Below, one piece after another: positions 25,846 through 35,078 of a DNA stretch of 64,000 bases. Numbering within the stretch: the stretch's first letter is position 1; the number at the start of each line of letters is the position of its first letter. Origin of the DNA: Eisenbergiella sp900555195 (GTDB taxonomy: Bacteria > Bacillota > Clostridia > Lachnospirales > Lachnospiraceae); contig CABUMH010000004.1 in the NCBI GenBank assembly GCA_902492555.1, forward strand, positions 1 through 64,000, written 5' to 3'. The translations under genes and the position numbers were made by a program. The notes beneath the pieces were generated by a model. It saw only the letters and a list, made by a program, of their open reading frames with translations, ran no database searches and was not told the origin of the DNA.

Positions 25846-28002
25846 TTACATGAAATGCAAGAAATTTTTTTGTTCCGCCTTGGCTTTACTGCGTTTTTCC
25901 TGAACAGGATCCTTGTGCTGCAGCACAATCCCAGATGCAGGAGGGAGAGTGACGGTCACTTTTCCCGCATTCACAGGGTAAATTACCGGCTCTGTATGGA
26001 AGCCCTCTCTGTCTGTCAGCATCAGTCGTGTCATCTGCGCCTCTCTTGGAATTCCCAGTTCCCAGACAGAGACTTCCTTTGTCACTTCATAATCGTTGTT
26101 GTTGATCAGAATGGCGGAATGGTTTTCCTGCGTAAAGCGCGCATAGCCGATCACGTTATAATCGGAAAGCATCCACTTGATGGAACCCGTTCGGAACTCA
26201 CGGTTCTCCTTGTGCATCCGAATTACCGCCCTATGATATGCGATCATTTCCTGATCTTCTCTGCCCCATGGATAGGTACGCCTGTTATCCGGATCCGTGA
26301 ACCCACAGACCCCCGCCTCATCTCCATAATAGATCGTCGGCGCGCCGGGCCAGGTCATCTGTATCAGAACCGCTTCGCGCATCACCGCTTTATCCACACC
26401 CTCATTCGCCGCCTCCGGCCCCAGGGTGTTCATACGGCCCACCTTCTTGTTCGTCCGGGTCAGGAAGCGGGAATGGTCGTGGTTGGAAAGTTCATTCATT
26501 GCGGTAAACAGCGACGGCGTGGCGAAAGAGGCCATATGATATCCCATCGCCCCCCAGAAACTTTCCGCATTTCCGAGCAGATCATGCCTGTAATCGTCGC
26601 TGTGCTTCTGCATGCCTGTCAGGAACCAGGTTACCGGCTCCATAAATGCATCATAGTTCATAACCGTATCCCACTGATCTCCCTGCAGCCAGGCAGACGG
26701 ATCGCCATAATGCTCCGCAAGGATGATGGCGTCCGGATTCGCTGTTTTCACCGCCCTGCGGAAATCCCGCCAGAAGCGATGGTTGAACTCCGGAGAACGT
26801 CCCAAATCCGCAGCCACATCCAGCCTCCATCCATCCGCATGAAAGGGAGGAGATACCCATTTGGCTCCAATCTTCATGATATATTCATACAGCTGCCTGG
26901 AATTCTCATAATTCAGCTTCGGCAGGGTATCATGTCCCCACCAGCCGTCATAAGTGGGATTATATGGAAAGCGGTTCTCATCATGGAACATAAAATAGTT
27001 ATGATACGGGCTGTCCCGGTCAATGAATGCGCCTTTTTCATATCCCTCTCTGCCTTCATAGATGCGCTCCCGATCCAGCCATTTGTTAAAGGAACCGCAG
27101 TGGTTGAACACGCCGTCAATAATCACGCGCATACCCCGCCTGTGCGCTTCCTCCACCACCCGAATGAACAATTCGTTGCTGGCTTCCAGGTTCTTCGGAT
27201 TCGTCACCCGGTTGATATACCTGGACGCGAAACGATTCTCGCTTTGCCAGTCAGGAAGAAGCTCCCCTTCATCATCCACAATCCTGCCGATATGCGGATC
27301 AATGTTGTCATAATCCTGGATGTCATAACCATGGTTGGAGGGAGAGACGAACAAAGGGTTGAAATAAATCACGTCAATCCCCAGTTCCTGCAGATAATCC
27401 ATCTTATCCAGCACGCCCTGCAGATCTCCGCCATAGAAATTACGCACATCCATCTGCGCCGGATAGCGGTACCAATCCTCCACGCGCACGGACTTATCCC
27501 CGATATATCTATATTCCCCGGTAAGCACATCATTGGACGGATCCCCATTGCAGAAGCGATCCACCATGATCTGGTACATCACCGCACCCTTGGCCCAATC
27601 CGGCGTGGAAAATCCGGGAATGATCGACAGATAATAATGCTCTTCCGTCTGCTTCACCACTCCCCGGATATCATAATAACATCTGGCCTTTCCGGACTGA
27701 ATCTCAAAATAATAAGTGATCTTCTCATTATCCAGCTGATGTCTATGTTCATAATAGTCAAAAAGAGAATCCGACGCGACCTTAAACATCAGATTCTTCT
27801 GTCCATTGCACACAAAAAAGACCCGATCCAGATTATTCTTCTTGGAGCGGAACCGTATTGTCACTTCACTGTATGGCGCCGGTTCTGCCGGTGAGATAAA
27901 ATTCTCCGTTGTATCGCTGAATAATGCCCTCTTGCAGAGAACAGGACGCATGCTATTAATGTACTGGTGCTGTTCTCCCCGAAAAAACCTGTCGAATTTC
28001 AT
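25846..28002 (-). CDS. GH13 alpha-glucan hydrolase, neopullulanase/maltogenic-amylase-like
   Basis: A 718-residue cytoplasmic enzyme (no signal peptide) with an N-terminal CBM34-like beta-sandwich (residues ~1-130) and a GH13 catalytic barrel. The four conserved regions are visible: DGVFNHCG (I), GWRLDVAAD with nucleophile Asp395 (II), ILAEHYGD with acid/base Glu430 (III), and ELSNHDHSR (IV). The N-terminal domain is typical of enzymes cleaving cyclodextrins, pullulan or maltodextrins. A basic C-terminal tail (QEKRSKAKAEQKN) is unusual. Confidence 0.92.
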   Translation of the reverse strand: MKFDRFFRGEQHQYINSMRPVLCKRALFSDTTENFISPAEPAPYSEVTIRFRSKKNNLDRVFFVCNGQKNLMFKVASDSLFDYYEHRHQLDNEKITYYFEIQSGKARCYYDIRGVVKQTEEHYYLSIIPGFSTPDWAKGAVMYQIMVDRFCNGDPSNDVLTGEYRYIGDKSVRVEDWYRYPAQMDVRNFYGGDLQGVLDKMDYLQELGIDVIYFNPLFVSPSNHGYDIQDYDNIDPHIGRIVDDEGELLPDWQSENRFASRYINRVTNPKNLEASNELFIRVVEEAHRRGMRVIIDGVFNHCGSFNKWLDRERIYEGREGYEKGAFIDRDSPYHNYFMFHDENRFPYNPTYDGWWGHDTLPKLNYENSRQLYEYIMKIGAKWVSPPFHADGWRLDVAADLGRSPEFNHRFWRDFRRAVKTANPDAIILAEHYGDPSAWLQGDQWDTVMNYDAFMEPVTWFLTGMQKHSDDYRHDLLGNAESFWGAMGYHMASFATPSLFTAMNELSNHDHSRFLTRTNKKVGRMNTLGPEAANEGVDKAVMREAVLIQMTWPGAPTIYYGDEAGVCGFTDPDNRRTYPWGREDQEMIAYHRAVIRMHKENREFRTGSIKWMLSDYNVIGYARFTQENHSAILINNNDYEVTKEVSVWELGIPREAQMTRLMLTDREGFHTEPVIYPVNAGKVTVTLPPASGIVLQHKDPVQEKRSKAKAEQKNFLHFM

Positions 28003-28025
28003 AGTCCATACATCCTTTCCCGTTC

Positions 28026-28054
28026 ATTTTAACTGATTCTACGCAGACATTCAA
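28026..28054 (-). promoter_or_regulatory. Promoter of the GH13 gene
   Basis: On the minus strand TTGAAT (28049-28054), 17 bp, TAAAAT (28026-28031). The remainder of 28055-28247 shows no gene. Confidence 0.55.
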
Positions 28055-28247
28055 GCTTTTCATAGGCTTAAGCCCTTCAGAGAATTCCTATTTGTCCCGA
28101 CACAGCAGAGGGAGACCATCAGGCCGGGTATAAAAAGCGTCTGAAGCAAAACAGGCCATTCATCAGCCATTCTTCCCTGGAATCACTGATAAATAGCCCT
28201 GTTCTATTTTATGCAAATTTACGAGTAACATTCCCGCCCGGATCATT

Positions 28248-29150
28248 TCAAATGGGTTGTTCTCCAAGCTGTTCTTTCAGGCGTTTCAGAAACAGTTCTG
28301 CTGCAGGGGAAAAGGTCTGATGCTTTTTCCAGATGATGTTCAACCCGGATTCCAGCTTTGGACAGAGCGGCCGGAAACACAGGCTGCTCTCTTCCGACGT
28401 ATTTGCCAGCTTGTCAATCGTTATAGCATAGCCAACCCCCGCTTCTACCATTGCAGCTGCATTGTATACCAGATTAAAGGTGGTCACAATATTCAGCTTC
28501 TCAAAGTCCTCTCCGAACCATCTGATAACTTCTCCTCCCATCTGCTGCGGCGGAATAACCTGCCTGGAACAGATAAGCGGCAGCGCCAGCAAATCCTTTC
28601 TTTCAATATAATCTTTTGCCGCAAGAGGGCTGTCCTTGCGCATGAGGACTCCCCAGACATCTTTATCCGGAAGATTGAAATAATCGTATTTTGAAATATC
28701 CGCAGGCTGAATCAGCAGCCCGAAGTCCAGCAACCCCTTATCCAGCCTCTCCGTCACGTCCTGTGCATTTCCGCTGTACAAATGATAATGGATGCCCGGA
28801 TAATCGTCTCTCAGCTTCTTGGCGACCTTCGCAATCATGCCGATCGCCTCTGTCTCCCCTCCGCCAATATAGATATCTCCGCCTATACGATTCTCCATAG
28901 AGAGGAATTCCGCTTCCGTCTTATCCACCATCTCTATGATTTCCTCTGCCCGCTTTCTGAGTATCCTTCCTTCAGGTGTAAGTTCTATACGATGGCTTTT
29001 TCGTACCAAAAGCTGCTGCCCAAGTTCTTCCTCCAGATCACGAAGCTGCCGGGACAGGGTCGGCTGTGTCAAATGAAGCAGGCGAGCTGCCCCGGTTATA
29101 TTCCCCTCTCTGGCAACCGCAAGAAAATAACGAAGTACCCTGATCTCCAT
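28248..29150 (-). CDS. LysR-family transcriptional regulator
   Basis: A 300-residue LysR protein. The N-terminal winged HTH reads LRYFLAVAREGNITGAARLLHLTQPTLSRQLRDLEEELG, followed by the linker helix and a two-lobe effector domain beginning IYIGGGETEAI. Ligand unknown. The nearest candidate target in the same direction is the GH13 gene, but LysR regulators usually act on a divergent gene and none lies directly upstream here. Confidence 0.93.
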   Translation of the reverse strand: MEIRVLRYFLAVAREGNITGAARLLHLTQPTLSRQLRDLEEELGQQLLVRKSHRIELTPEGRILRKRAEEIIEMVDKTEAEFLSMENRIGGDIYIGGGETEAIGMIAKVAKKLRDDYPGIHYHLYSGNAQDVTERLDKGLLDFGLLIQPADISKYDYFNLPDKDVWGVLMRKDSPLAAKDYIERKDLLALPLICSRQVIPPQQMGGEVIRWFGEDFEKLNIVTTFNLVYNAAAMVEAGVGYAITIDKLANTSEESSLCFRPLCPKLESGLNIIWKKHQTFSPAAELFLKRLKEQLGEQPI

Positions 29151-29292
29151 ATCCGTTTCTTCCTCAACTATGATTGATCGGTTTCATCTTATGACTTTAT
29201 CTTTATTTCAGTATATCTTTAATTGTTATGCCTGTAAAGCATATCATATGGGAAAGCTTTAGATTCAACTATATATGATTGTACATAAAAGC

Positions 29293-29320
29293 AAAAAAGA
29301 CAGCGTTAGCTGTCTTTTTT
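29293..29320. terminator. Perfect terminator hairpin, both strands
   Basis: AAAAAAGACAGC, GTTA, GCTGTCTTTTTT: a 12-bp stem with A and T tracts, symmetrical, so usable from either strand. It could end an unannotated short transcript or protect the LysR promoter from read-through of ftsH. Confidence 0.65.
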
Positions 29321-29492
29321 AGAGAAGGTATTTCTTATGGGGTATAGCAAAAAACTATATAATGTATTGGGGGGGGGTTACGAGTATTATAATAGCAGAC
29401 CAACCTTTTTTTGTACATTCTCAGAATTCACAAATATCACAAAACAGGTCATATCATTTTGTATATTATGCACAAATTTCTTTTCTTAGTAA

Positions 29493-29518
29493 AACAGGGC
29501 CGCCTTCCGGCAGCCCTG
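29493..29518 (-). terminator. Terminator of the ftsH transcript
   Basis: ACAGGGC-GCC and GGC-GCCCTGT form a strong stem with TTCC in the loop; the minus strand continues with TTTTACTAAG. Lies 20 bp after the ftsH stop. Confidence 0.65.
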
Positions 29519-29537
29519 TCCATCATCCGTAATCCTT

Positions 29538-31379
29538 CTATATATTAAAGAACGGCTTCTCTTCCTCGAACAAAGCCTCAAACTCCGTCCGGTTGATCCG
29601 CTCCTTCTGCAGGAGCAGATTGGCACATTTATGAAGCACTTCCATGTTCTCGCGGATGAGTTCCGTCGCCTTCGCATAGCAGGTATCAATGATCTGCTTC
29701 ACTTCCTTATCAATCTCGCCGCTGATCATCTCGCTATGGGACTTGGCATGCGCCAGGTCACGTCCGATGAACACTTCGTCATCGTCATCATCATAGCAGA
29801 CCACGCCGATATTTTCTGACATGCCAAAGCGGGTAACCATCATTCTGGCCATCTTGGTCGCCTTCTTGATGTCGCTGGAAGCCCCTGTGGTAATATCGTC
29901 AAAAATGAGCTGCTCCGCGATGCGGCCGCCCAGAGATACCATGATCTCCTGCTCCATCCTGCCCCTGGTCATGAACATCTCGTCACGCTCCGGAAGTGGC
30001 ATGGTATAGCCCGCTGCTCCGTTGCCCGTGGGGATAATGGAAACGGTATACACAGGGCCCACATCCGGCAGCACATGAAACAGAATCGCATGCCCCGCTT
30101 CATGGAAGGCCGTGATTTTCTTTTCCTTATCCGTGATGATACGGCTCTTTTTCTCCGTACCAATCCCCACTTTGACGAAGGCTTTCCGTATATCCTCCTG
30201 GGAGATATAAGCACGGTTCGCTCCTGCTGCCAGGATCGCCGCCTCATTCAGCAGGTTTTCCAAATCCGCGCCGGTAAACCCTGCTGTTGTCTGCGCCACC
30301 TGCTTCAGATCCACATCTTCAGCCAGAGGCTTGTTTCTGGCATGCAGCTTCAGGATATCTTCCCTTCCGCCCACATCCGGCGTGCCTACTGCAATCTTAC
30401 GGTCAAATCGTCCGGGACGCAGGATCGCGGGATCCAGAATATCCACCCGGTTCGTCGCTGCCAGAACGATGATGCCCTCGTTTACGCCGAAGCCATCCAT
30501 CTCCACCAGCAGCTGGTTGAGAGTCTGTTCCCTCTCATCATGGCCGCCGCCCATGCCCGTACCGCGCCGTCTGGCCACGGCATCGATCTCATCAATGAAT
30601 ACAATACAGGGAGAATTCTTTTTCGCATCTGCAAACAGATCGCGCACGCGGGAAGCGCCCACGCCCACGAACATCTCCACGAAGTCGGAGCCGGAAATGC
30701 TGAAAAACGGCACATTGGCTTCTCCTGCGATCGCCTTGGCCAGCAACGTCTTACCCGTTCCCGGAGGCCCCTCCAAAAGCACGCCCTTTGGTATCCGCGC
30801 GCCCACCTTGGTGTACTTGGAAGGTTCCCGCAGGAAATCGATGATTTCCTCCAGATCCTCTTTTTCTTCCTTCAGGCCCGCCACGTCCTTCAGCGTGATC
30901 TTATTATCTCCGCCCGTGCTCATCCTGGCCCGGCTCTTGCCGAAATTCATCATCTTGTTGTTGCCCGCGCTCGCTCCTGCGTTCTGCGCGTTCATCATCA
31001 TCACGAAGAATACCATGATCACTACGGTCATGATGAGTACCGGAAGCATGCTGTTCATGAACCAATTCTCTCTGGGCACATCCCGAACCACCGGATCGAT
31101 CTCATACTGCTCCAGCAGATCCATGATCTCTTCCACGTTTGTCGTATAGAGCGTCCTTGTCTGCCCGCTTTTCAGCGCCACTTCCGCAGAGCCGGTCGGT
31201 GTCTCCCGGTTCTGATTGATGATTGCTCCATTTACGTTTCCATCTTCCAGATCCTGTTCCAGGGCGCCCTTCGTATAGTTATCCTGCACCTGGTTCAGGG
31301 AACTGCTCCAGACCATCACAAGCAGCGCCCCGAGCAGGAGGATAAATACCAGGTTCATCCCTCTGCTGTTCTTTCCCAA
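29538..31379 (-). CDS. ftsH: ATP-dependent zinc metalloprotease FtsH
   Basis: A 613-residue membrane-anchored AAA+ protease that degrades membrane and regulatory proteins. Two transmembrane helices (about 8-26 and 106-128) bracket the extracytoplasmic domain. Walker A GPPGTGKT is near residue 205, Walker B CIVFIDEIDA, the SRH follows, and the zinc site HEAGH is at about 425-429. All key residues are present. It ends the conserved hup-yab-divIC-spoIIE-tilS-hpt-ftsH arrangement, the same order as in Bacillus subtilis. Confidence 0.97.
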   Translation of the reverse strand: MGKNSRGMNLVFILLLGALLVMVWSSSLNQVQDNYTKGALEQDLEDGNVNGAIINQNRETPTGSAEVALKSGQTRTLYTTNVEEIMDLLEQYEIDPVVRDVPRENWFMNSMLPVLIMTVVIMVFFVMMMNAQNAGASAGNNKMMNFGKSRARMSTGGDNKITLKDVAGLKEEKEDLEEIIDFLREPSKYTKVGARIPKGVLLEGPPGTGKTLLAKAIAGEANVPFFSISGSDFVEMFVGVGASRVRDLFADAKKNSPCIVFIDEIDAVARRRGTGMGGGHDEREQTLNQLLVEMDGFGVNEGIIVLAATNRVDILDPAILRPGRFDRKIAVGTPDVGGREDILKLHARNKPLAEDVDLKQVAQTTAGFTGADLENLLNEAAILAAGANRAYISQEDIRKAFVKVGIGTEKKSRIITDKEKKITAFHEAGHAILFHVLPDVGPVYTVSIIPTGNGAAGYTMPLPERDEMFMTRGRMEQEIMVSLGGRIAEQLIFDDITTGASSDIKKATKMARMMVTRFGMSENIGVVCYDDDDDEVFIGRDLAHAKSHSEMISGEIDKEVKQIIDTCYAKATELIRENMEVLHKCANLLLQKERINRTEFEALFEEEKPFFNI

Positions 31380-31464
31380 TTTGCTCCTCCTTTTTGCCGC
31401 CGGTTTGCTTCACATCCCGCGGCAACCTTTCTTTCCATTCGGCTTCAAAAGCCCTTTGCCGCCA

Positions 31465-31530
31465 AGAAGAAGCTGCATAGGCAGCTTCTTCTCGGATTGA
31501 TCTTGCAGCCGTTCAGGAAAGCCTGAACGG
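31465..31530 (-). repeat. Two hairpins between hpt and ftsH
   Basis: CCGTTCAGG/CCTGAACGG (31509-31530) and AGAAGAAGCTGC/GCAGCTTCTTCT (31465-31492). On the minus strand the second has a short T-rich tail. They may give partial termination or mRNA processing between hpt and ftsH. Confidence 0.5.
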
Positions 31531-31534
31531 TTAT

Positions 31535-32062
31535 TTAATCTTCAAATTCCACAATCCCGATGTAGGGAAGATTCCTGTATCTCTGGTCATAATCCAGTCC
31601 ATATCCAACTACGAATTCATCCGGAATCTGAAATCCGGTATAGTCCACCTTCACATCCACCACCCGGCGTTCCGGCTTATCCAGCAGCGTGCACAGCGCC
31701 AGGCTCTTAGGCCCCCTGTCGCGCATCATCTCCATCAGGTAGCTCAGCGTTCTCCCGGAATCCACAATGTCTTCCACAATGATAACGTCCTTGTCCTTCA
31801 GCGGTTCGTCCAGATCTTTCACGATCTTCACAACACCACTGGATTTGGTCGAGCTTCCATAACTGCTCACTGACATAAAATCAAGGGACACCGGAACGCT
31901 GATCCGCTTGGCCAGTTCGCACATGAAAAAGCTCCCGCCCTTGAGCACGCAAAGCAGATGTACCTGCCTGCCCGCATAATCCCGGCTGATCTGTTCTCCG
32001 ATCTCCTGGATCCTCGCATCCACTTCTTCCTCCGTCAGTAAAACCCTGATTTTCTCAGTCAT
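31535..32062 (-). CDS. hpt: Hypoxanthine phosphoribosyltransferase
   Basis: A 175-residue purine salvage enzyme that makes IMP (and GMP) from PRPP and the base. The PRPP-binding motif VIIVEDIVDSGRTL and the N-terminal LLCVLKGGSFFMCEL segment are diagnostic, as is the C-terminal DEFVVGYGLDYDQRYRNLPYIG. It overlaps tilS by 8 bp, as in many Firmicutes. Confidence 0.97.
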   Translation of the reverse strand: MTEKIRVLLTEEEVDARIQEIGEQISRDYAGRQVHLLCVLKGGSFFMCELAKRISVPVSLDFMSVSSYGSSTKSSGVVKIVKDLDEPLKDKDVIIVEDIVDSGRTLSYLMEMMRDRGPKSLALCTLLDKPERRVVDVKVDYTGFQIPDEFVVGYGLDYDQRYRNLPYIGIVEFED

Positions 32063-33500
32063 CTTCTCTTCCTCCTCTTATGTGTATCCGCAGAATCCGC
32101 TCCGTCTTCTCCGTCACCTTTGCCGCACTGCTGATGCGCCGCCCGATCACCCACAGGATATGGCTTCCGTCCGCAAGCAGCGGCCAGGACGGCCTTTCCT
32201 TTACCGGTATCTTTTCCTGAATCAAATATTCTTTCAGGCTCTTTTTCTGCAGCCTGTCATTCACGGCCAGGTAGTCTCCCGGCCTTCTGGTACGCAGTAC
32301 CAGAGACTTTATTCTATCATAATCAAGCCATTTCGTATATGTTTTTTGTTCAATTCCCTCACATTTTTCCCGCGGAATCACCATGCATTCCAGAATCCTC
32401 CCATCCGGCAGCGTACAGGATGCAGAGCCTTGTTCCAGAAGGCTTCCCGTCAGATCCGTTTCCGGCACTCCATCTCCTTCCGGACGGTTCCCAGGCCTTG
32501 TGAGCACCACGCGATGAAAGCTGCGCTCCGCCTCTATCCCGCCCGGAAGGGCGATCCTGTTTCCGGACTGTGCGAAGAACAGGCTGTGAAGCTTATGAAT
32601 ATGGGCCGATGTGATATCCCGTCCCCCTCCTGTATATTCTTCCAGAAGGAGCTTCAGCATATGAGTCTGCAGGAAGGCTTCTTCCTTCAGGAAAGCATCC
32701 ACCAGCAGCCCTTCTTCCGGCTCTTTTCCTGCCATACACCGCTCCAGTGCCTGTCTCGCCATACGCTGTACATAGTCCGCCGTCTGCTGCAGCAATTCCG
32801 CTTCCCGGGCCAGATGAATGTCCGCATTCCCGCTGATCTCGCTGCCGGCATAGGGCAGGATATGCCTGCGTATCTTGTTCCGGGTATAGGTATCCGTATC
32901 GTTGCTTTCATCTATTCGCCACTGAACCCCTCTTTCCTTCAGCCAGGCTTCGATCTCTTCTCTTCCTGTCTCCAGCAGGGGACGAATGATCTTCCCCCGT
33001 ACGGGCCGGATGGATGCCATGCCGGACAGCCCAGTTCCCCGGAACAGATGAAACAAAAGCGTCTCTGCCCGGTCGTTCCTGTTATGGGCCACTGCAATCC
33101 TATCCGCTCCAAAGTCAGCCGCTGCTTCCTCAAACGCTGCATACCGAACCCTTCTGCCGGCTTCCTCCACAGACAGATTCCATTCCTTCGCCAATTCTTC
33201 CACCGGTTCTTCTTTCAGATAGAAGGGGATGCCAAGACTGCCGCACAATTCTTTCACATACTGCGCATCCTCTCCCGCACCCTGCCTGATCAGATGGTTC
33301 ACATGCACCGCTGCCACTTCCCAGCTGCGGGATGCCGCCAGCTGGGTAAGCAGCAGGAGAAGGCAGACGGAATCCGGGCCGCCGGATACGCCGGCCACAA
33401 TCCTGCTGCCTTTTGGTGCCATCCCTTCTTTTTCCATATACCGGCATACTCTCTCCGCCAGCTCATCCCTCTCTTTTGTACTATGCATAATCCTCTCCAC
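32055..33500 (-). CDS. tilS: tRNA(Ile)-lysidine synthase
   Basis: A 481-residue enzyme that converts C34 of the CAU-anticodon tRNA-Ile to lysidine. The PP-loop ATP motif GVSGGPDS is near residue 40, followed by the N-type ATP pyrophosphatase core (VNHLIRQGAGEDAQYV, IAVAHNRNDRAETLLFHLFRGTGL) and the C-terminal TilS domain (TRRPGDYL...KKSLKEYLIQEKIPVKERP). Complete length. Sits between spoIIE and hpt in the conserved block. Confidence 0.96.
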   Translation of the reverse strand: MERIMHSTKERDELAERVCRYMEKEGMAPKGSRIVAGVSGGPDSVCLLLLLTQLAASRSWEVAAVHVNHLIRQGAGEDAQYVKELCGSLGIPFYLKEEPVEELAKEWNLSVEEAGRRVRYAAFEEAAADFGADRIAVAHNRNDRAETLLFHLFRGTGLSGMASIRPVRGKIIRPLLETGREEIEAWLKERGVQWRIDESNDTDTYTRNKIRRHILPYAGSEISGNADIHLAREAELLQQTADYVQRMARQALERCMAGKEPEEGLLVDAFLKEEAFLQTHMLKLLLEEYTGGGRDITSAHIHKLHSLFFAQSGNRIALPGGIEAERSFHRVVLTRPGNRPEGDGVPETDLTGSLLEQGSASCTLPDGRILECMVIPREKCEGIEQKTYTKWLDYDRIKSLVLRTRRPGDYLAVNDRLQKKSLKEYLIQEKIPVKERPSWPLLADGSHILWVIGRRISSAAKVTEKTERILRIHIRGGREDD

Positions 33501-33551
33501 ATTGAAGCGTCCTCGCTCCTGCCACCACTATATCCAATCTTTCCCGGAAAA

Positions 33552-34748
33552 TCAATCCGTCTCTTCTCTTTTCCAAAGCCCTACGGCAAGCACTGTCATA
33601 TCATCCCGAATCCTGCCTCGCTGCCGCTCGATAGAATACTTCATCAGGACGTTGGCGAGCTGACCCGGGGAAGAAGCCTCTGTTCCGGAAAGAAAACGGC
33701 TGAGCCTTGCTATTCCGTCTCCTCCCGCCCATCCTTCCAGCATGCCATCCGTCATCAGAATGATATAATCCCCATCCGAAAAGCTTCTTTTCTCCAACAC
33801 GGGATCCATTCTGCCGAATGCGCCCAGCGGCAGGGCTGCCCCTTCAATCACTTCCACGCGGTTTCCGTGCTTAATAAAACTGGCTGCGGCCCCCGTTTTC
33901 AGGAACAGGCATTCTCCCTCATACAGGTCGATGCTGCACATGTCCAGCGTGGGAAGGCGTTCCCCCGTTCCTCCGTTTGCCACCGCGCTGTTCATAAGGG
34001 CAGCGGCCATCTTCGGAGGGACGCCGGATTCCAGCATGCTTTCCGCCATATCCGTTACCGCTTCACTGTCCTGGCAGGCTTCCCTGCCCGAGCCCATGCC
34101 ATCGGAAAGCACCGCCGTCAGGTTCCCGTCCCCTGCCTCAAAAAAGGAAAAATTATCCCCGGAGATTTCCTCCGTCTCCTTAACCGCTTTCGCCGTTCCC
34201 GTCAGATACATATATTCCGGTTCTTCTTCAAAAAAATAGCAGACAGGCTCCCTGCCGATGAAGAAAGGATTTCTCTTGGCGGAGATCAGGCGGATATCCA
34301 GGAGCACGGACAGATAATCCGCAGCTTCCTCAACGGTTCTGGAATTCTTCGTCCGCGCGGAAAGAAGCACAGAAAGCTCCATCCGCCCGTCTCCGCGCCG
34401 GATCAGATAGATATCCCGCGCCTCCAGCCCTTCCTGCCTGAGCCCTTTTTCAAGCCGCCTCTGCCTGCGTCCCCCCAGGCGGATCAACCGTACGGATTCC
34501 TCCGCCGCTTGATTCATCATGTCCGCCAATTCCTGAAGGTTGCCGGCAAACAGCTGACGTCCTTCCGCCAGCCGCTTCTTAAGCAGACGGAAGGCGCGTT
34601 CCTGCTCCTGTGTATCTCCTTCTTCCGCTTCTTCTCCAAAGATCTGTGCCAGGTTCTGAAAGGTATCGGCACATACCTTAATCTTTCTCCTGCCATATTC
34701 CAATAGATAAACAGACTGCGCCCCATCCTGTACATTTCTGTTTCTCAT
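33552..34748 (-). CDS. spoIIE: SpoIIE-family phosphatase lacking the membrane domain
   Basis: A 398-residue protein equal to the central and PP2C parts of SpoIIE, the phosphatase that activates sigma-F through SpoIIAA. Metal-binding PP2C motifs are present: LSDGMGSG (about 214), LMTDGMLEG (about 334), and RDDMTVLAVGLW (about 381). Full SpoIIE has around 800 residues with some ten N-terminal membrane helices; these are absent, and no coding trace of them lies upstream. The gene starts right behind a Spo0A-type promoter, and GGATGGCGG precedes the ATG, so the short form seems to be the real product. Position between divIC and tilS is the canonical one. Confidence 0.85.
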   Translation of the reverse strand: MRNRNVQDGAQSVYLLEYGRRKIKVCADTFQNLAQIFGEEAEEGDTQEQERAFRLLKKRLAEGRQLFAGNLQELADMMNQAAEESVRLIRLGGRRQRRLEKGLRQEGLEARDIYLIRRGDGRMELSVLLSARTKNSRTVEEAADYLSVLLDIRLISAKRNPFFIGREPVCYFFEEEPEYMYLTGTAKAVKETEEISGDNFSFFEAGDGNLTAVLSDGMGSGREACQDSEAVTDMAESMLESGVPPKMAAALMNSAVANGGTGERLPTLDMCSIDLYEGECLFLKTGAAASFIKHGNRVEVIEGAALPLGAFGRMDPVLEKRSFSDGDYIILMTDGMLEGWAGGDGIARLSRFLSGTEASSPGQLANVLMKYSIERQRGRIRDDMTVLAVGLWKREETD

Positions 34749-34827
34749 CCGCCATCCCGCCTTTCCTCACCCATGGTCCTGCAGCCCTCTCTTCCTTTCA
34801 GAATGCAGTTTCTCCGGGCGTTCTTCC

Positions 34828-34860
34828 ATTATAGCGGGGACGAAACGCACGATTTGTCAA
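34828..34860 (-). promoter_or_regulatory. Probable Spo0A-activated spoIIE promoter with 21-bp spacer
   Basis: On the minus strand TTGACA (34855-34860) is followed after 21 bp by TATAAT (34828-34833). That spacer is too long for an ordinary sigma-A promoter but is the known feature of spoIIE and spoIIG promoters activated by Spo0A. TGACAAA over the -35 resembles a Spo0A box (TGTCGAA) with two differences. Confidence 0.6.
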
Positions 34861-35045
34861 AGCATGGCCGCCATCCAGCCGAAAGCATCTTTCTATTTTG
34901 CGCTTTTTCTCATATTTTCTTGCTTTTTCCGACGTTTTTTCCTTTTTCTTTTTCCTATTCTCTTCTATTCCCACAAGCGCTCCGTCGCGAGAGTCAACTC
35001 CTTCCTTTCCTGCTAGCTTCCTTTCCCGCCAGGCGCACAACTAAA

Positions 35046-35077
35046 AAAAGACCGTGAGCCCTGTCCCCCGGTCTTTT
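35046..35077 (-). terminator. Terminator of the hup/yab/divIC genes
   Basis: On the minus strand AAAAGACCG, a 14-base loop, and CGGTCTTTT followed by more T. It separates divIC from spoIIE. Confidence 0.6.
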
Positions 35078-35078
35078 C

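Larger units (their letters stand above)
29151..29537. other. Gene-free region with two strong hairpins
   Basis: 387 bp between the LysR start and the ftsH stop. It holds the two terminators listed separately, an eight-to-ten-base G run near 29370, and AT-rich sequence. No ORF or RNA gene recognised. Confidence 0.5.
34749..35078. other. Intergenic region between divIC and spoIIE
   Basis: 330 bp holding the divIC terminator (35046-35077) and the spoIIE promoter (34828-34860). The part between, 34861-35040, is rich in TTTTCC on the plus strand and has no recognisable gene or tRNA, and no membrane-protein remnant. Confidence 0.6.

Noticed and set aside
25855..27894. 679-codon plus-strand open frame opposite the GH13 gene
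   Set aside because: The minus strand carries all four GH13 motifs; the plus frame is an antisense shadow.
29360..29390. Run of G bases as a phase-variable tract
   Set aside because: No gene or promoter element lies close enough for the run length to matter.
34798..35040. Lys/Glu-rich minus-strand frame as a possible lost SpoIIE N-terminus
   Set aside because: It has no hydrophobic helices and overlaps the promoter region, so it cannot be the missing membrane domain.
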